From Helopsaltes ochotensis (lineage: Eukaryota; Chordata; Aves; Passeriformes; Locustellidae), in the NCBI GenBank assembly GCA_013400155.1, contig VXBM01000017.1, positions 1,684,673 through 1,748,672 on the forward strand: 64,000 bases of DNA, given 5' to 3'. The notes under the pieces are model-generated. The model had not been told where the DNA came from and did not search any database. It saw only the letters and a list, made by a program, of their open reading frames with translations. Positions 1 to 10,846 of the stretch are shown in pieces. The translations under genes and the position numbers were made by a program. The number at the start of each line of letters is the position of its first letter. Within the stretch, counting starts at the first letter, position 1.

Positions 1-2384
1 ACATCTGAAACCTGAAATTACAAGACCAATGGATACAGGAAGATTTGACTCTCTTTTTATGGATAAATTCTGTGCTCATTAGGCCTAAAACAAGAGCTGT
101 GGTTAGCTGATAGAAGTGAGCCAAAGGCTTAGTGACCGAATAATCACGTTGTTTAGTTCAGGTTTCAATATACACAAAGTCCTCTCATGCATACAATTCC
201 ACATGGAAGTGGTGTAATAAATAGGTGATGATGTATTTTCCTCATCTTGTTTCCTCATCTCTTAGTTTATTTAAAATGGATTTTATTTTTAAGTACTTTG
301 AGTCACATTTTAGTTTCAATTCCATGAAGAAAGCTTCAGCTATATAAGGTTAAGTGGTCTGTTCATTCAGGATGCATCACTTCCTTCTAAGAGCTGACAG
401 GTTAAAGATGCTTCCTATGTTCTCTGGACACATTGGATATTGCTTTGCCCTCTTCATTTGATATGTTTCTTCTGTGGAAGGATTGAAGATAAGTAGGAAC
501 TCGAGATCATGTTAGTCATGCTTTGAAGGCTTCTAAGAGTATGATCTCTTCACTTGGGCTGATGCCCACCTCTGAGCTGTTTCTAAATAGTTGTTGGACT
601 CCTATTCTGCTCCTCTCTATTGCCAGCAAATACCTGAAATTGATGAACCATATTAACTAAGAGTAGCTTTATGACATCAAATTTTGTCTTACATGTATGT
701 TTATACCCAGCAGAGATCTAATCTTTCAAAACCACTCTCTGTCTGGTCATGCTGTTGTCACTCTGCAGGGGTGTTTGTCAGCCTCCAGCCACAGTTCTTT
801 AGGCTGTTTCTCTCCATCTTCGCCAGCACCTCAACCTGGATCAACACCTGCTCACTCTCTGTAACATGGAAAGAGAATATTTCTAACAGAACCCAACAGA
901 TTCTCTTGCATGAAGAGGAAATTTTGCAAAACTGTGCTCTCATCTTTGCCCTTCATTTTTCCAGGCCCTGATAATTAGCCAGGCAGCTGATACTGTAGCT
1001 GTGGGGCCAAAATCATGTAGAGAACATTGAAAGGGACTATATAAAATAGTATAGCAGCCAGTGCAGAGGTGTATGTATACTGTATGTTTGTCTAAAGATT
1101 TAATTTTTGTTGGAATAACTTAGCCAATATAAGCTAAAGAGCAAATAAGTTTGCACACCCAAACAGTACCTAAATGCTCTCTATTTCAAGACCCTATCTT
1201 TATACTTTGCCTAGAGTTTCCTGGACCTCAAACTGAAGGAAACCTAAATGCAAGTCTGAGCTGGCACTCCTTTTTCAGTCTTGCTTATATTCATAATGTC
1301 AGAAATAAGTTGAAATTTAAATTATATCCCTGCATAGAAAAAGCCTAGAGAAGTTGATGACAAATGTGCTGTTCCATTGCAATGAAATTCATATGCAATG
1401 GCCCTGAAGGTATTTATATTCTCCACCCGTTGGAGATGAATTGATTTAAGCACTAAAGTGGAATACTGAAGTAAGAAGTTTGTAGCATGCCAAAAGACAT
1501 GCTTAAAACCTAGTATATTTTTGTCTAAAACTGTATTACCATTGCTTACTTTGGGCATGAAGTGTTCTCTGCCAGCACTGGTCAAGTGGTCTGACAGTTG
1601 CTGTCAAAAGAAGCAGTGAGGAGGTGCTTTTTTTCTCACAGTTTACAGTTTCCCTGTCTCTCACATGAGATCTCTAATTCATTCTCCAGAAACAATGCAA
1701 TTGTAACCAACTCCCTGCACAAACTTTAATCAGGAGTCCACAAACTCGCCCCAAATAACTCTACCACACACAGTGGTCAACTCTGCTAATAAATTTGCTT
1801 GCAGATCCCAACCACAAATTGTATTGCCTAATGGTTTGCCATCCTACATTGTCAGCAGTCATTTCATATTTCAGCAGTGCTTGGTGTCCCTGTCCACCAC
1901 TGGGCTGTCAGGGCATTAGTCACAGCACAGTCACACAATTGTCAACTCTCGCTCCTGACAACTTAGAGGCAGGCAGATCTGTGGGAAAAGGGAAGTCCTG
2001 TCCCACCCATTTTATAGAAACAGGGCTGAAGTATAAGGACACATGACTTAGTAACAGTGCTGCAAAGACTGGAGGTGTTACCTAGTTCTGTCTTGAGTCT
2101 CAAGGACCAGACTTCATGAAGGTTCTTCCTACCACTCCATCACCAGTGTGCAAGGTTCATGTACCCAGATTACACAAAGCTACAGCTGTAGTATCCTTTT
2201 CACAAACACCCCTTGTGCTTTTTGGAAAAAAAAATAATTTAGCTTACACATATCAAATACTTCACTAATCACTAAGTTTAAATATTTACATTTTACTAAG
2301 GAAGATTAGGGTCAGATTAGAACTTAATAATGACAATTCTCTTTAGAGTCATACCCTTCTATTTTCCAGAGAGGAGAAACAAAC
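1..2384. other. PLAU 3' flank, no gene recognised
   Basis: AT-rich sequence beyond the PLAU polyadenylation region. The open frames here are all under 100 codons, overlap on both strands and carry no recognisable domain or splice arrangement. No tRNA, tandem array or transposon end was recognised. In mammals the next gene on this side of PLAU is VCL; none of its sequence was recognised here. Confidence 0.6.
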
Positions 2385-2408
2385 ACATAAGAAGAAAGTT
2401 TTTTTAAT
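2385..2408 (-). terminator. PLAU: Putative PLAU polyadenylation site
   Basis: On the minus strand ATTAAA lies at 2408-2403. It is followed by a likely cleavage region near 2385-2392 and a GU/U-rich stretch (TGTGTTTGTTTCTCC). No canonical AATAAA exists on this strand between 2300 and 3295, so this common variant is the best candidate. Confidence 0.5.
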
Positions 2409-3295
2409 GATATTTAACATCCGTAATACAAAGAATAAGTTAAACACAGTAAAAATAATTAAATAAAGCTTGAGGTTCCAGCCCTCATACAAATAATTAA
2501 AATCTACAAAACAAAGACAAGTTTAAAAATAAACCCAGAATAAGTCTTGGAGAAAAAAAAAAAAAAAAAAAGACTTCCATATAATATCAGTTAAATGAAT
2601 GGAAATAAATTTCTGACTTTGGTGCCTGCAGCATTCAACAAATGCCAAGTCCTTTACATCTTCTCCAGGGTGCATAGGTACATGTAGAGTGGTTGCATAA
2701 TGAGACTTTCGAGGGGACTCAGACACCTTCACATGTGACCTGGAAGGCCCACAGGTTTCCAATTTGCCTTCTTGCAGCACAGTTCTTAAGCGTTTGCAAT
2801 GCTGACTCAGCTACTAGGTTTTTTTTTTCCCCACTTTCTGATGCCAAGTCTGATCACACTCTCAGTACTAGTCTTAACAGGTCAGGTTTGTGGGACTTGA
2901 GATCTAGTATTATTCAGTCCAATGAGGAAAGATTTTAGACTCAGGTCATGTATAAAATGAATACTTGAGTTAAGTAAGTTGAAACTATATCAACATTTCC
3001 AGAGCAAATGCTGGTTCATAAATGAAGTAGACAGCTAACTTGCTATGCATAGTATCGTGCATGGGAATACGCATTTAAATGTTAAATATTTTCACTTCCC
3101 ACTGAGTGGTTTCCAGGTAATTCAGAGTAGTAAGATATCAACCATCTCTCTGCTTCATGCCTCAGGAACACTGATGTGAGTGACTGACCACACAAGCATT
3201 CAACATGAAAGCCTCTTCTGACATTCAGGTCTTCACTGTCCTGTTGTCAGTATAGGCTGAAGTTTGTTCATTTCAGTCCAGCTGTAGAAAAAAAG
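2385..3295 (-). other. PLAU: PLAU 3' UTR with AU-rich elements
   Basis: About 0.9 kb from the stop codon to the putative poly(A) site, similar to the mammalian PLAU 3' UTR length. On the transcript strand it has AUUUA-type motifs around 2585-2612, U-rich AUUUAAUUAUUUUUA around 2450-2467 and a U19-20 run at 2552-2571. AU-rich destabilising elements are known in mammalian PLAU mRNA; function here is inferred. Confidence 0.6.
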
Positions 3296-3490
3296 TCACT
3301 TTGGTTCAGGAAGAAAACGACTCTTGGCAACTAACCCATTCATGCTGGAGTCAATCCAGTTAAGGTATTGAGTAACTCTGGTGTAAACACCAGGCTTGTT
3401 TTCCTTTGCACAGCCATCTCCCCAGCTGACAATGCCATAAACCATCATCCTGCCATTGTGCTCACAGACCATGGGGCCACCGGAATCTCC
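3296..3490 (-). CDS. PLAU: PLAU exon 11: catalytic Ser and C-terminus
   Basis: The last coding exon begins at the acceptor TTTCTGTTGTCAG and encodes GDSGGPM with Ser370, then YGIVSWGDGCAKENKPGVYT, the conserved end of trypsin-like proteases, and the tail RFLPEPK before the stop at 3298-3296. It continues into the 3' UTR. Confidence 0.97.
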   Translation of the reverse strand, partial: GDSGGPMVCEHNGRMMVYGIVSWGDGCAKENKPGVYTRVTQYLNWIDSSMNGLVAKSRFLPEPK

Positions 3491-6400
3491 CTGACAACAG
3501 AAAGAGAACATATTAGGTCATTTTCTGCAGATGGAACCTGTGATCATTGTTTTTCTAGAGTTAAGCAAGCTAGTAAGTACCTATGAGCTAAAGTTTTGAT
3601 CCCTCTCCGGATACCAGGAGAATAATTGCCTTGGAAAACAACCCTCTATCCCCATCCTAAGTTTATAAGCACAGATATTAGACTAGTGGTACTAGGTCAA
3701 AGCCAACATTCCCAATTCTTCATCACAGAATCAATTGTCTCCCTGTGCATAAGGTCCTTTTAACACTTGAGGACACTTGTTCCTTTCAGTGGCTCCTATG
3801 GCCACTCTGCCCAGTAAGGTACAGAGCAAAAAAAAAAAAATCTAGTTTTGAGGAACCTTCAGGAGCTCAGTGTCCCCCATAATCCACCTTTGCAAAGCTA
3901 TGGTTAATGTGCAAGCTGAGATGAGAACAGTTGCTGTATAGCTGTGATGGATGTCTACTGGCTATTGCTTGAATAGATTGAAAATAAGGCCTTCAGGAAA
4001 AACAGTGGCTAAGATAATGCGCTTCTTGCGCCTCCAGATGAAGGCCTGGAGGGGGTAAAACCCAACTCTGGGTTCCAGCTTTATTCCAGATGTTTGGCCA
4101 CTCTACAGGCCAACTCCACTTGACATAGTAATTTCCAGTTACATTAGAGACTCTTGTGACTAGTAGAGTTACAAGATGCTGCCATATAGTTGTGTACGTG
4201 CATTTGAAATTATTTAGAAAATAGACCAAACTAATTTTACCTTGCAGGCATCAATCTGCCATGTGGGATCTCCAGCGCAGACCATGTTGTCAGTAACTCT
4301 AATATTGTCATAGTATTCATATTTGCATTTTCTTTGGGATATTAAATTCACAGTGGCTGACATCAGTCTTTGAGCATAGAAGATATCATCTGCAGAAAAA
4401 ATTTATTTCATTATTTTCACCCTCCAAGACACAAAAAGCAGCAAGAGCCCCCCCATAACAATTTCTGCACTTTAATTAGCATAACCATTTTAATTCTCCA
4501 TTGAGGTTCTCACCTCCATCTTATGCAGTATTGGTTTGCATTTACTGTTAATAAATAAGTGTCAAAGAGAAAAACAAATGTTCCAAATACAAAAATATAA
4601 AGTTTTGTTTATAAAGAGAAATAGTTTAATATTTTTTGATGGAAATTCTGCACAAATGCAATCCTTTGCTAATCCTCCCACACAGCTTTAATTTTTTTCT
4701 GTTCCTCATCACATCAGGAAGAATAAAAATTGTAGTTTACATCTTGGCTTACTTTGTATGGTTGACGAGTGAGAGAAGCATCAGATAGGAAATGCCATAG
4801 ACAACTAGAGAAGATGATAGCAAAGGTCATCTTCAAGAGTTGCACATGGAATACACACAATAGAAAGCAGTATGTTTTTTAATACTTCACAGATCATGGT
4901 GTAAAAATCCTCATATTCCCATCATAGTGGAAGACCAACTTTGGGAAGAAGAGTCATTCACTTACAAAAATCTTGTTTTCCATAGCCAGCTATTTCACAG
5001 TGTGTGTTCTCTTTTAAGTAAAGGTTCCTCTCAGGCAAGCAGACTGTTCTGACATACTTGGATTCTACTGCACACTGTCCAGAAGTCGTCCTTATCCTTA
5101 ACAAAGCTATGAACCAAGTCAGAAAATATATAGTTAGATTTATAAAGCAAGTTTTTCCCCCTCAAGTTCTGACAATAGAAGTATTTGGTACAGTTAATGG
5201 GAATAGTTGCAATTATATTTAGTTCTGCTTACACACGGCTCCCCTCATTGCTTTTGGAATGAGTCATTACTTAATAACAACAACATTAGTTTCCCAACAC
5301 TAAAATTGACAAATATTCCAACTTGAATTTGCTTCCTCAAAGGATAGGGATTGATAGCTCAGGTGAAAGAGTCTTCTGCAAGAGTATCTTTAAATGTTTT
5401 AAAACATCAACTTTCTGACTGGCTGTCAAGGGTGGCACCTACTACCCTGAATGGCTTACAAAAATATTCTTGGATTTTCTTTATTTTAGCAGCAGCAGCT
5501 GGAGGAATCTGGCAGGGGTGATAGACTTCAACACATCGAGTGCCAGAGTGGCGAGTCTGTTCTGTGCAAGTTGCAAAAACCCCTCTCTGAAATGGTTGCT
5601 GTAGGAATAGACTTATGAAACCCAAACTTTCATAAAAGTCTGAATTAATTCAGGATAACATTCAGCTACTGAGGTGCCTGATATGGCCTTCCCATACTAC
5701 ATGATGAAACCTACTGAGCATGCATTTTTTTCATAATTTACTATACATAATGTGATCTCTAGGTACTTTATAAAACAGCAGAAATGGAATGCTGCCTCTA
5801 GTGCTTATGGAAAAGCCATGTCTTCTATGGGTGCAAAGACTGCCTGCCAGGTCATGCATCTGGTATCTACCACAACCAAAACTTATACAAGTGCAAAAAC
5901 TGTCAGCACAGGCCTAATTTTCAGGCTATTCCTGTTCCCCTTCTTCCCATCTCTGGTTCTACTTTGTTTAGAAGATGTATGCCACAATTATGTGTTTTAA
6001 AGGCTCATATTAAAATGACACTTACCAATATCATTCTCATTGCCACCTGTGTCATCTGTAAAGTCAGGGTGAGAGATGATCTCATCAACCATGAATACTT
6101 GTTCCTTATCATCAGTAACATTCAGTATGGACTTTCCAAGGAAGACTTTGTAGACAGATTTGTTTATTGGTCTTCTTGACCTGAGTGGGAGTAGAGAGAT
6201 TGATGAAGACTAGTGATTTCTGAGAGTAAGGTCAATAGCTGAGATCCAGTCCCAGCCCTGTTTCATATTTATTTTGATGCTGATAAGAAAAAGTAAAATT
6301 TAGTCAGCTTTGAAAGTTGATCCAATATTCTGAAGGAATGCATCCTAATTTTCCATTTGAAGGGATTAAGATAAATCTTCAGACATTTTGAAACATGCTT

Positions 6401-9136
6401 AACTGGTTGCTACTAATGCAAGGCGTTGGCGTCAAGAATCCTTTGCAGGATGCCAAAAGGATCAGCTTTCCACAGAAAACTCAACAAAAACCACCCATAG
6501 ATGTACTGCACAGCTCATCACCATCAGTACAATTACAAAGTTTGGGGAATGGCTAAGGTAAAAATTAAATCCTTGCACCAATATACACTAAATTGTTTAA
6601 ATTGCATCCCACCCAACTGTCCACATCTTGGCTAGTTCATTCTTCTAGATGTGGGCTCCCAGAGGTTTAATGTCTTTTTTGCCACTCTGGTTTTGTTCAA
6701 TCAAAGGAACATTCTTAGGGTTGTGCATTCCAAAGGATTGCTCAGTGAGCATTGCAGCAAGAAATCACTTGAGGAAAGCTGCAAACAAGAAGCCCAAGGA
6801 ACTGGAAACTTACGGAGTGTGGAAACAGTGCGCTGCTGTGAGCACCCAGCAAGGGTCGATGAGGCTGCCACCACACAAGAAGTGGTCCATGCCCCTTATG
6901 GTTTGGAAGATGCCAGCTATCCAAGGCTGAGACTCAACCTCTGCCTGCCTTCCACCAACAATCTTAAAGTTCTTGCTGAAACTCCTTTGACCACATGTAG
7001 GCCCTGTGAAAAGAAGAATTTTGTTCATATGTTCCTACAAATAAACTCCAACCTTGTGCTACTAAGAAAAAAATTAAACAAAACACCAATTGTGTTGAAA
7101 CTAATATTACTTACCACACTTCTCTATGTTGCAAGGTGTTTCTTGAATGGCAGATCCCCTTTTGGTGTAACACCAGGGCTTGTTCCTTCCATTTGGGTTT
7201 CTAAAAGGTAAGAGTGTTGTTTTCATAAAGACAGTTTTTAAAAGTCATGGTATCTTAAAATTCCATGTGTTCTGAAAAAACTCAAAATATTTTGTTGCAA
7301 GATATGCCAGGGAGAAAAATGCTTTGGAAAGTCATGATTTCATATATTTTTAGTCAATAATTCAACTCAGTAATGTTATTTTTTAAAAACATGTTTCTCA
7401 CTGAAGCACCTCTGGGACTGTGATAATAGAAGTTATCACAGGAAGAGTGATGCTTTTCTTACCTGCAGTAGCTGTGTTTGCCCAGCCCAAGCTGCAAAGC
7501 ATTCTCTGAGTAAGCATGGTAACGACCCCTCCCAAATAGTGAGGGCAAGTTCCATGGCAGGCATTTGTCTTCTGTTGCCATCCCTCTGTAGTCTTCTCCA
7601 TTTTCAGTATAGCATGTGCTGTCAGTGTCTGAGAAAATAAATATTTCTTTAGCAGTATGTTCATGTTTATAACTGTTCTGTGACAGACACGGACAAATCC
7701 TTCCAAAGAGAAAAAGGTTTTGTATTATACTCAAAAACAGATGCAAAATCTAGACTGACTAGCTATTGTTATTAAATTTGCTCTGTATGGATTCTGAGCA
7801 TCAGGTATCTTACACTTTAAAGCATGCATATTAATTCTTCAACAGTTTAAGTGAACTTCACAATCTGATAAATTCTTCTGCTTCTGAACACTCACAAACT
7901 AGTTCATTTTCCCCACCCCACACTAAAAGTAAGGTTGAGGTAAGCAACCTTAGTGAGGAGGCAGGGACAAGAAAAATTAGAGATCATGACTTTGCACCAC
8001 CATTTACTCGTTTCTCCTCCTTTAGTCTGTTAGCATAAGCTGCTAAAGGCTATCCAGTCATGTTTCTGGGTAATACTTGCACTTGGCATTTCACATTAAT
8101 TCTTTGACTATCTTTTAGACCTTTCCAATCAATTTAGTTAGCATTAAGGAAGACAGGTACTCTACCTAGCTCACAGTGAATCCCAGTGTATCCGTCTGGA
8201 CATATGCAACGACCAATTCCACTAAAGAGGTAATACGTAATGCATGTTCCTCCATTCAAGCAAGGGCATTCTGTAAGTAAAAGACACCACTAATTAGAGG
8301 TAAAACATTTGAATGTGGAGGTGAAATGTAATTGAAAATTAAGTTTTAGGTGTTTTGTATCATTAAGGGTCTTTCTTCTCGTATGAAGGTATAAGTACAG
8401 GATAATAAGTTCTTTTTTGGTTCAAATAGAACAGGCAGATGCTTACCCTTGTACTCTGATCTGCGTTTATACAGCTTGTACTTCCAGCTATAAATCTACA
8501 GGAAAAGGAAAAAAAAAAAGGATTTTTAAGGAGGCAGTTCCTTTTATGTGGTTTGATAATTTTTTCCCTGCTCTGTTCCCTACTGCATACCTTCAACAGT
8601 TTAGGTTTTTGCATGCAGCTACCTGCTGAACCTGCTCTGTGGAATATGGATATGAATGAGAAGCGGAGCTCTAATTAAGCAAAGCAGAATGGGGAAGGAA
8701 AACCAATCCCATGTCATGCAAACAAAAACCACCAAAAAAACCCAAGCTCAGAAAAGCCCCACTGAGCTGTGCCACTGCAGCAGGTCAACATTGTAATTAT
8801 TTATGCTGTAAGAACCTAAGCAGCTCTTAATGGTCACTGTCCCTAGAACAGGGAAGGAAACCTCACCCTCTCCACCAAGCAGTGCAGCAAAAATGCAACA
8901 TTGAATTGCCCCGGTCATTTTGGTGACCTTGGTGCTTCACATTTGTACCATAAAATAAAGGCCAGAAAACTTATTCAACAATGGATTCTTGTTCTGTCCT
9001 TCATGGTATTCCCTCTGCTTTGCAGGCTGGGTATGCCTTTCCCCATGAAATAAGAGCAGGCTTTTGATAAACTTACAGACTCTAGTCCCGTGACAAGTGT
9101 GGCCAAGGTTATTGTGAGGAAGATGAGTAACTTCAT
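3296..9136 (-). CDS. PLAU: Urokinase-type plasminogen activator (PLAU), 10 coding exons, 431 aa
   Basis: Secreted serine protease that cleaves plasminogen to plasmin in pericellular proteolysis. Coding exons, in order on the minus strand: 9136-9077, 8495-8447, 8270-8166, 7628-7463, 7200-7115, 7003-6814, 6180-6026, 5106-4966, 4389-4241 and 3490-3296. All introns are GT..AG and phases join without a break into 1296 nt, 431 residues plus stop, the same length as the human protein. Residues 1-20 are mostly a hydrophobic signal peptide; 38-69 an EGF-like domain with six Cys; 77-155 a kringle with six Cys; Cys159 is the presumed interchain Cys; Lys169-Ile170 (FKIVGG) is the activation site. The protease triad is His214 (TAAHC), Asp269 (NDIALL) and Ser370 (GDSGGP); Asp364, six residues before Ser370, gives trypsin-like specificity. 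All 12 Cys expected from the catalytic-region pattern are present. Sequons lie at Asn225 and Asn239. No frameshift or stop: the gene appears intact. Confidence 0.96.
4241..4389 (-). CDS. PLAU: PLAU exon 10: protease, specificity Asp
   Basis: The 149-nt exon encodes residues 318-367, YDIFYAQRLMSATVNLIS to WQIDACK. Asp364 is the S1-pocket aspartate that selects Arg/Lys substrates. Cys339, Cys355 and Cys366 match the chymotrypsin-fold pattern. Acceptor TTTTTTCTGCAG, donor GTAAAA, phase 0. Confidence 0.96.
4966..5106 (-). CDS. PLAU: PLAU exon 9: protease core
   Basis: The 141-nt exon encodes residues 271-317, from ALLRIR to GYGKQDF, including Cys282, Cys293 (likely partner of Cys159) and Cys307. 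The acceptor GTTCATAG is weak but phase and homology fix it; donor GTAAGTG, phase 1. Confidence 0.95.
6026..6180 (-). CDS. PLAU: PLAU exon 8: protease, catalytic Asp
   Basis: The 155-nt exon encodes residues 219-270, including YKVFLGKSIL, EIISHPDFTD and NENDI, in which Asp269 is the triad aspartate. The sequons NKS (225-227) and NVT (239-241) are here. Acceptor CTCCCACTCAG, donor GTAAGT, leaving phase 1. Confidence 0.96.
6814..7003 (-). CDS. PLAU: PLAU exon 7: activation site and catalytic His
   Basis: The 190-nt exon encodes residues 156-218. Only three residues (Gly-Pro-Thr) separate kringle Cys155 from Cys159, so the long linker of mammalian uPA is absent. The activation peptide bond lies in FKIVGG (169/170). 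CGGSLIDPCWVLTAAHC supplies catalytic His214. Acceptor TTCTTTTCACAG, donor GTAAGT, leaving phase 2. Confidence 0.97.
7115..7200 (-). CDS. PLAU: PLAU exon 6: second half of kringle
   Basis: The 86-nt exon encodes residues 127-155, including RNPNGRNKPWCYTKRG with Cys137, Cys150 and Cys155, which close the kringle. The human basic run in the NRRRPW motif is reduced to Arg132 and Lys134. Acceptor ACCTTTTAG, donor GTAAGT; leaves in phase 1. Confidence 0.96.
7463..7628 (-). CDS. PLAU: PLAU exon 5: first half of kringle
   Basis: The 166-nt exon encodes residues 72-126 and part of 127. It carries kringle Cys77, Cys94 and Cys126 and the conserved stretch LQLGLGKHSYCR. The segment before the second Cys is about four residues shorter than in human. 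Acceptor TTTTCTCAG, donor GTAAGA; enters in phase 1 and leaves in phase 2. Confidence 0.96.
8166..8270 (-). CDS. PLAU: PLAU exon 4: EGF-like growth factor domain
   Basis: The 105-nt exon encodes residues 37-71. Cys38, 40, 46, 58, 60 and 69 form the EGF pattern, with the CLNGGTC start and CPDGYTGIHC end. In mammals this domain binds the receptor uPAR through the loop between the third and fourth Cys; here that loop reads ITYYLFSGIGR (residues 47-57), quite unlike the human one. Both junctions are phase 1, as usual for EGF modules. Confidence 0.96.
8447..8495 (-). CDS. PLAU: PLAU exon 3: short N-terminal exon
   Basis: Forty-nine nt after a TTTTCCTGTAG acceptor, encoding residues 21-36 plus one nt, rich in Lys, Arg and Tyr (YSWKYKLYKRRSEYK). 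The donor GTAAGC gives phase 1. It corresponds to the tiny exon between the signal peptide and EGF exons in mammalian PLAU, and is somewhat longer and more basic than the human one. Confidence 0.93.
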
Positions 9137-9187
9137 GTTGTTAGTTAACTTCTCCCTTTGTTCTGCTTCTATCTGTATTATTTGATT
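9077..9187 (-). CDS. PLAU: PLAU exon 2: 5' UTR end, start codon and signal peptide
   Basis: The acceptor after CTCTTTTATTTTCAG places the exon start at 9187, so 51 nt of 5' UTR precede the ATG at 9136-9134. The start has A at -3. The coding part is 20 codons, MKLLIFLTITLATLVTGLES, a typical basic-then-hydrophobic signal peptide. The donor GTAAGT begins at 9076, phase 0. The acceptor upstream of the ATG shows that at least one more 5' non-coding exon exists, as in other PLAU genes. Confidence 0.95.
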
Positions 9188-9431
9188 CTGAAAATAAAAG
9201 AGGAATTTAGTGTCATGCTATAGTTTTCAGTGTCAGCTTTCTTGCTTCTATTGCCTTCAGTTTGTTTCAGAATAAATTATAACATGACTGATGAAGAATT
9301 AAGCATTTACTTGCAGTGGAATATCTGCTTATTATTGCCATATATTAAATTAGAGATTCTATTTCAAAGCATTTGGTTTTTCAGTTTTGTTTGGTTTTGG
9401 GTGGATTTTTTGTTTTGGTTTTTTGTTTGGG

Positions 9432-9452
9432 TTTTTTTTTTTTTTTTTTTTT
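9432..9452. repeat. T21 homopolymer in PLAU intron 1
   Basis: An uninterrupted 21-base T run at the end of a T/G-rich stretch (about 9380-9452), upstream of PLAU exon 2. It is a simple low-complexity tract. Confidence 0.9.
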
Positions 9453-10726
9453 GGTACAGGCAGCAATACAACCAGATCTTTTTTTAAGAGTGTAAATAAA
9501 GCAGGGAAAGAGAAATTGGAAAAGTCCATACTCCATTTTTGCAGTATGGACTAAAAGTTGGAAATTGGCAGATGTATTTAGCTGCTGTCCAACTGTTTGT
9601 ACCTATTTAACTGACCATTGCTACCTTCAATGAAAGCACTGAGCGTGCAACTTCAGGGTATGAAGGAGAAAGCTCCTTTTTTCAGTACCTCTGTAGTTAT
9701 CAGCTGCATCTTGTTGCAGCTCAGTATTTGGGTAAGCCTGGCCACCTGACCGAGTGCCTCTGACCACTGCCAATTCTTGAAAGTCTGCTGGTGATATTGC
9801 CTCACCTATTTACAGTATTAGAGTATTTACAATATTATTACTTACATGCAGCTGGATCTTGTAGCCAAGCACGCATTGCAGCCTTACCAATGGTAAATAA
9901 TTATCTTGTAACAACAATGGGGGTGTACAATAAAGTCCCATATGTCTTTTTTTTAAATTGCAGTATAAGTCACAGGAGTATTTTTTAAAGCATTCTCACT
10001 TGCAGAAAACTGTAAAACTTGCTTTTTAAAAGATTCCATGGGAATCTCAGTTATATTTACATTAGCAGAAAAAAAAAAAGGCAGTGCAGTAGAAGAGGAT
10101 GTACAGAACTGAGCTGCTGCTAAAGACCTGCTCCACACTGTACCTGCTTCAGGTTTCTACATTGGACTAATTCCAGTTTAGTCCTGCAGACTGAATGCCT
10201 ACTGATATGTGGATTGCACCTTCTGGTTTGACTTTATTTGGAAGAAATGGAGTGCAAGTACTCTATAGCTCATTCATGAACACTCCTAACACACATTAAA
10301 TTCACACACTCAGTGGTGTGAGCCAAAACATGGGGTACAGAGAAGATCACTAGGTTCATTTGGAAAATATTCATTATACAAATGAAAATGCTAACGCAGA
10401 TGCAATCTTTGCTTGTAAGCAGGTGCCGTAATGCAAGAAAGGAGATCATGCCCCAGGTACTTGGCTGTGCACACTATTCAGATGAGATTTTAGCAGCTAT
10501 ACTTCCCTTAAACATTATTATGACAATTATTTTTTAGCATTTTTGGCAGCAATGTAAGCAATTTATTCTTTGTTACCATAATTAGTTTCTCAGGCCCAGC
10601 CTCTGCACCACAAACAGCACTACTGCTGATTCCTTTAAAAATTCTGACATTCTGACATTGTGGCAACTAGAACTGACCTTCCCCACTGCTGCGATACTGC
10701 ATCACAGTAGCTTTTTTTTTTTTTTT

Positions 10727-10846
10727 NNNNNNNNNNNNNNNNNNNNNNNNNNNNNNNNNNNNNNNNNNNNNNNNNNNNNNNNNNNNNNNNNNNNNNNNNN
10801 NNNNNNNNNNNNNNNNNNNNNNNNNNNNNNNNNNNNNNNNNNNNNN
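10727..10846. other. Assembly gap (120 N)
   Basis: A run of 120 N lies between a T15 tract (10712-10726) and a very GC-rich segment. Gaps at GC-rich first exons are common in bird assemblies. By position it probably hides the PLAU transcription start and non-coding exon 1; its true length is unknown. Confidence 0.95.

Noticed and set aside
5407..5625. 72-codon Cys-containing minus-strand frame inside PLAU intron 8
   Set aside because: Exons 8 and 9 join in phase at the conserved NDIALL junction without it, and no clean acceptor/donor pair frames it.
6651..7211. 186-codon plus-strand open frame
   Set aside because: It lies antisense to PLAU exons 6 and 7 and the intron between them; the minus-strand exons are certain, so this is a shadow frame.
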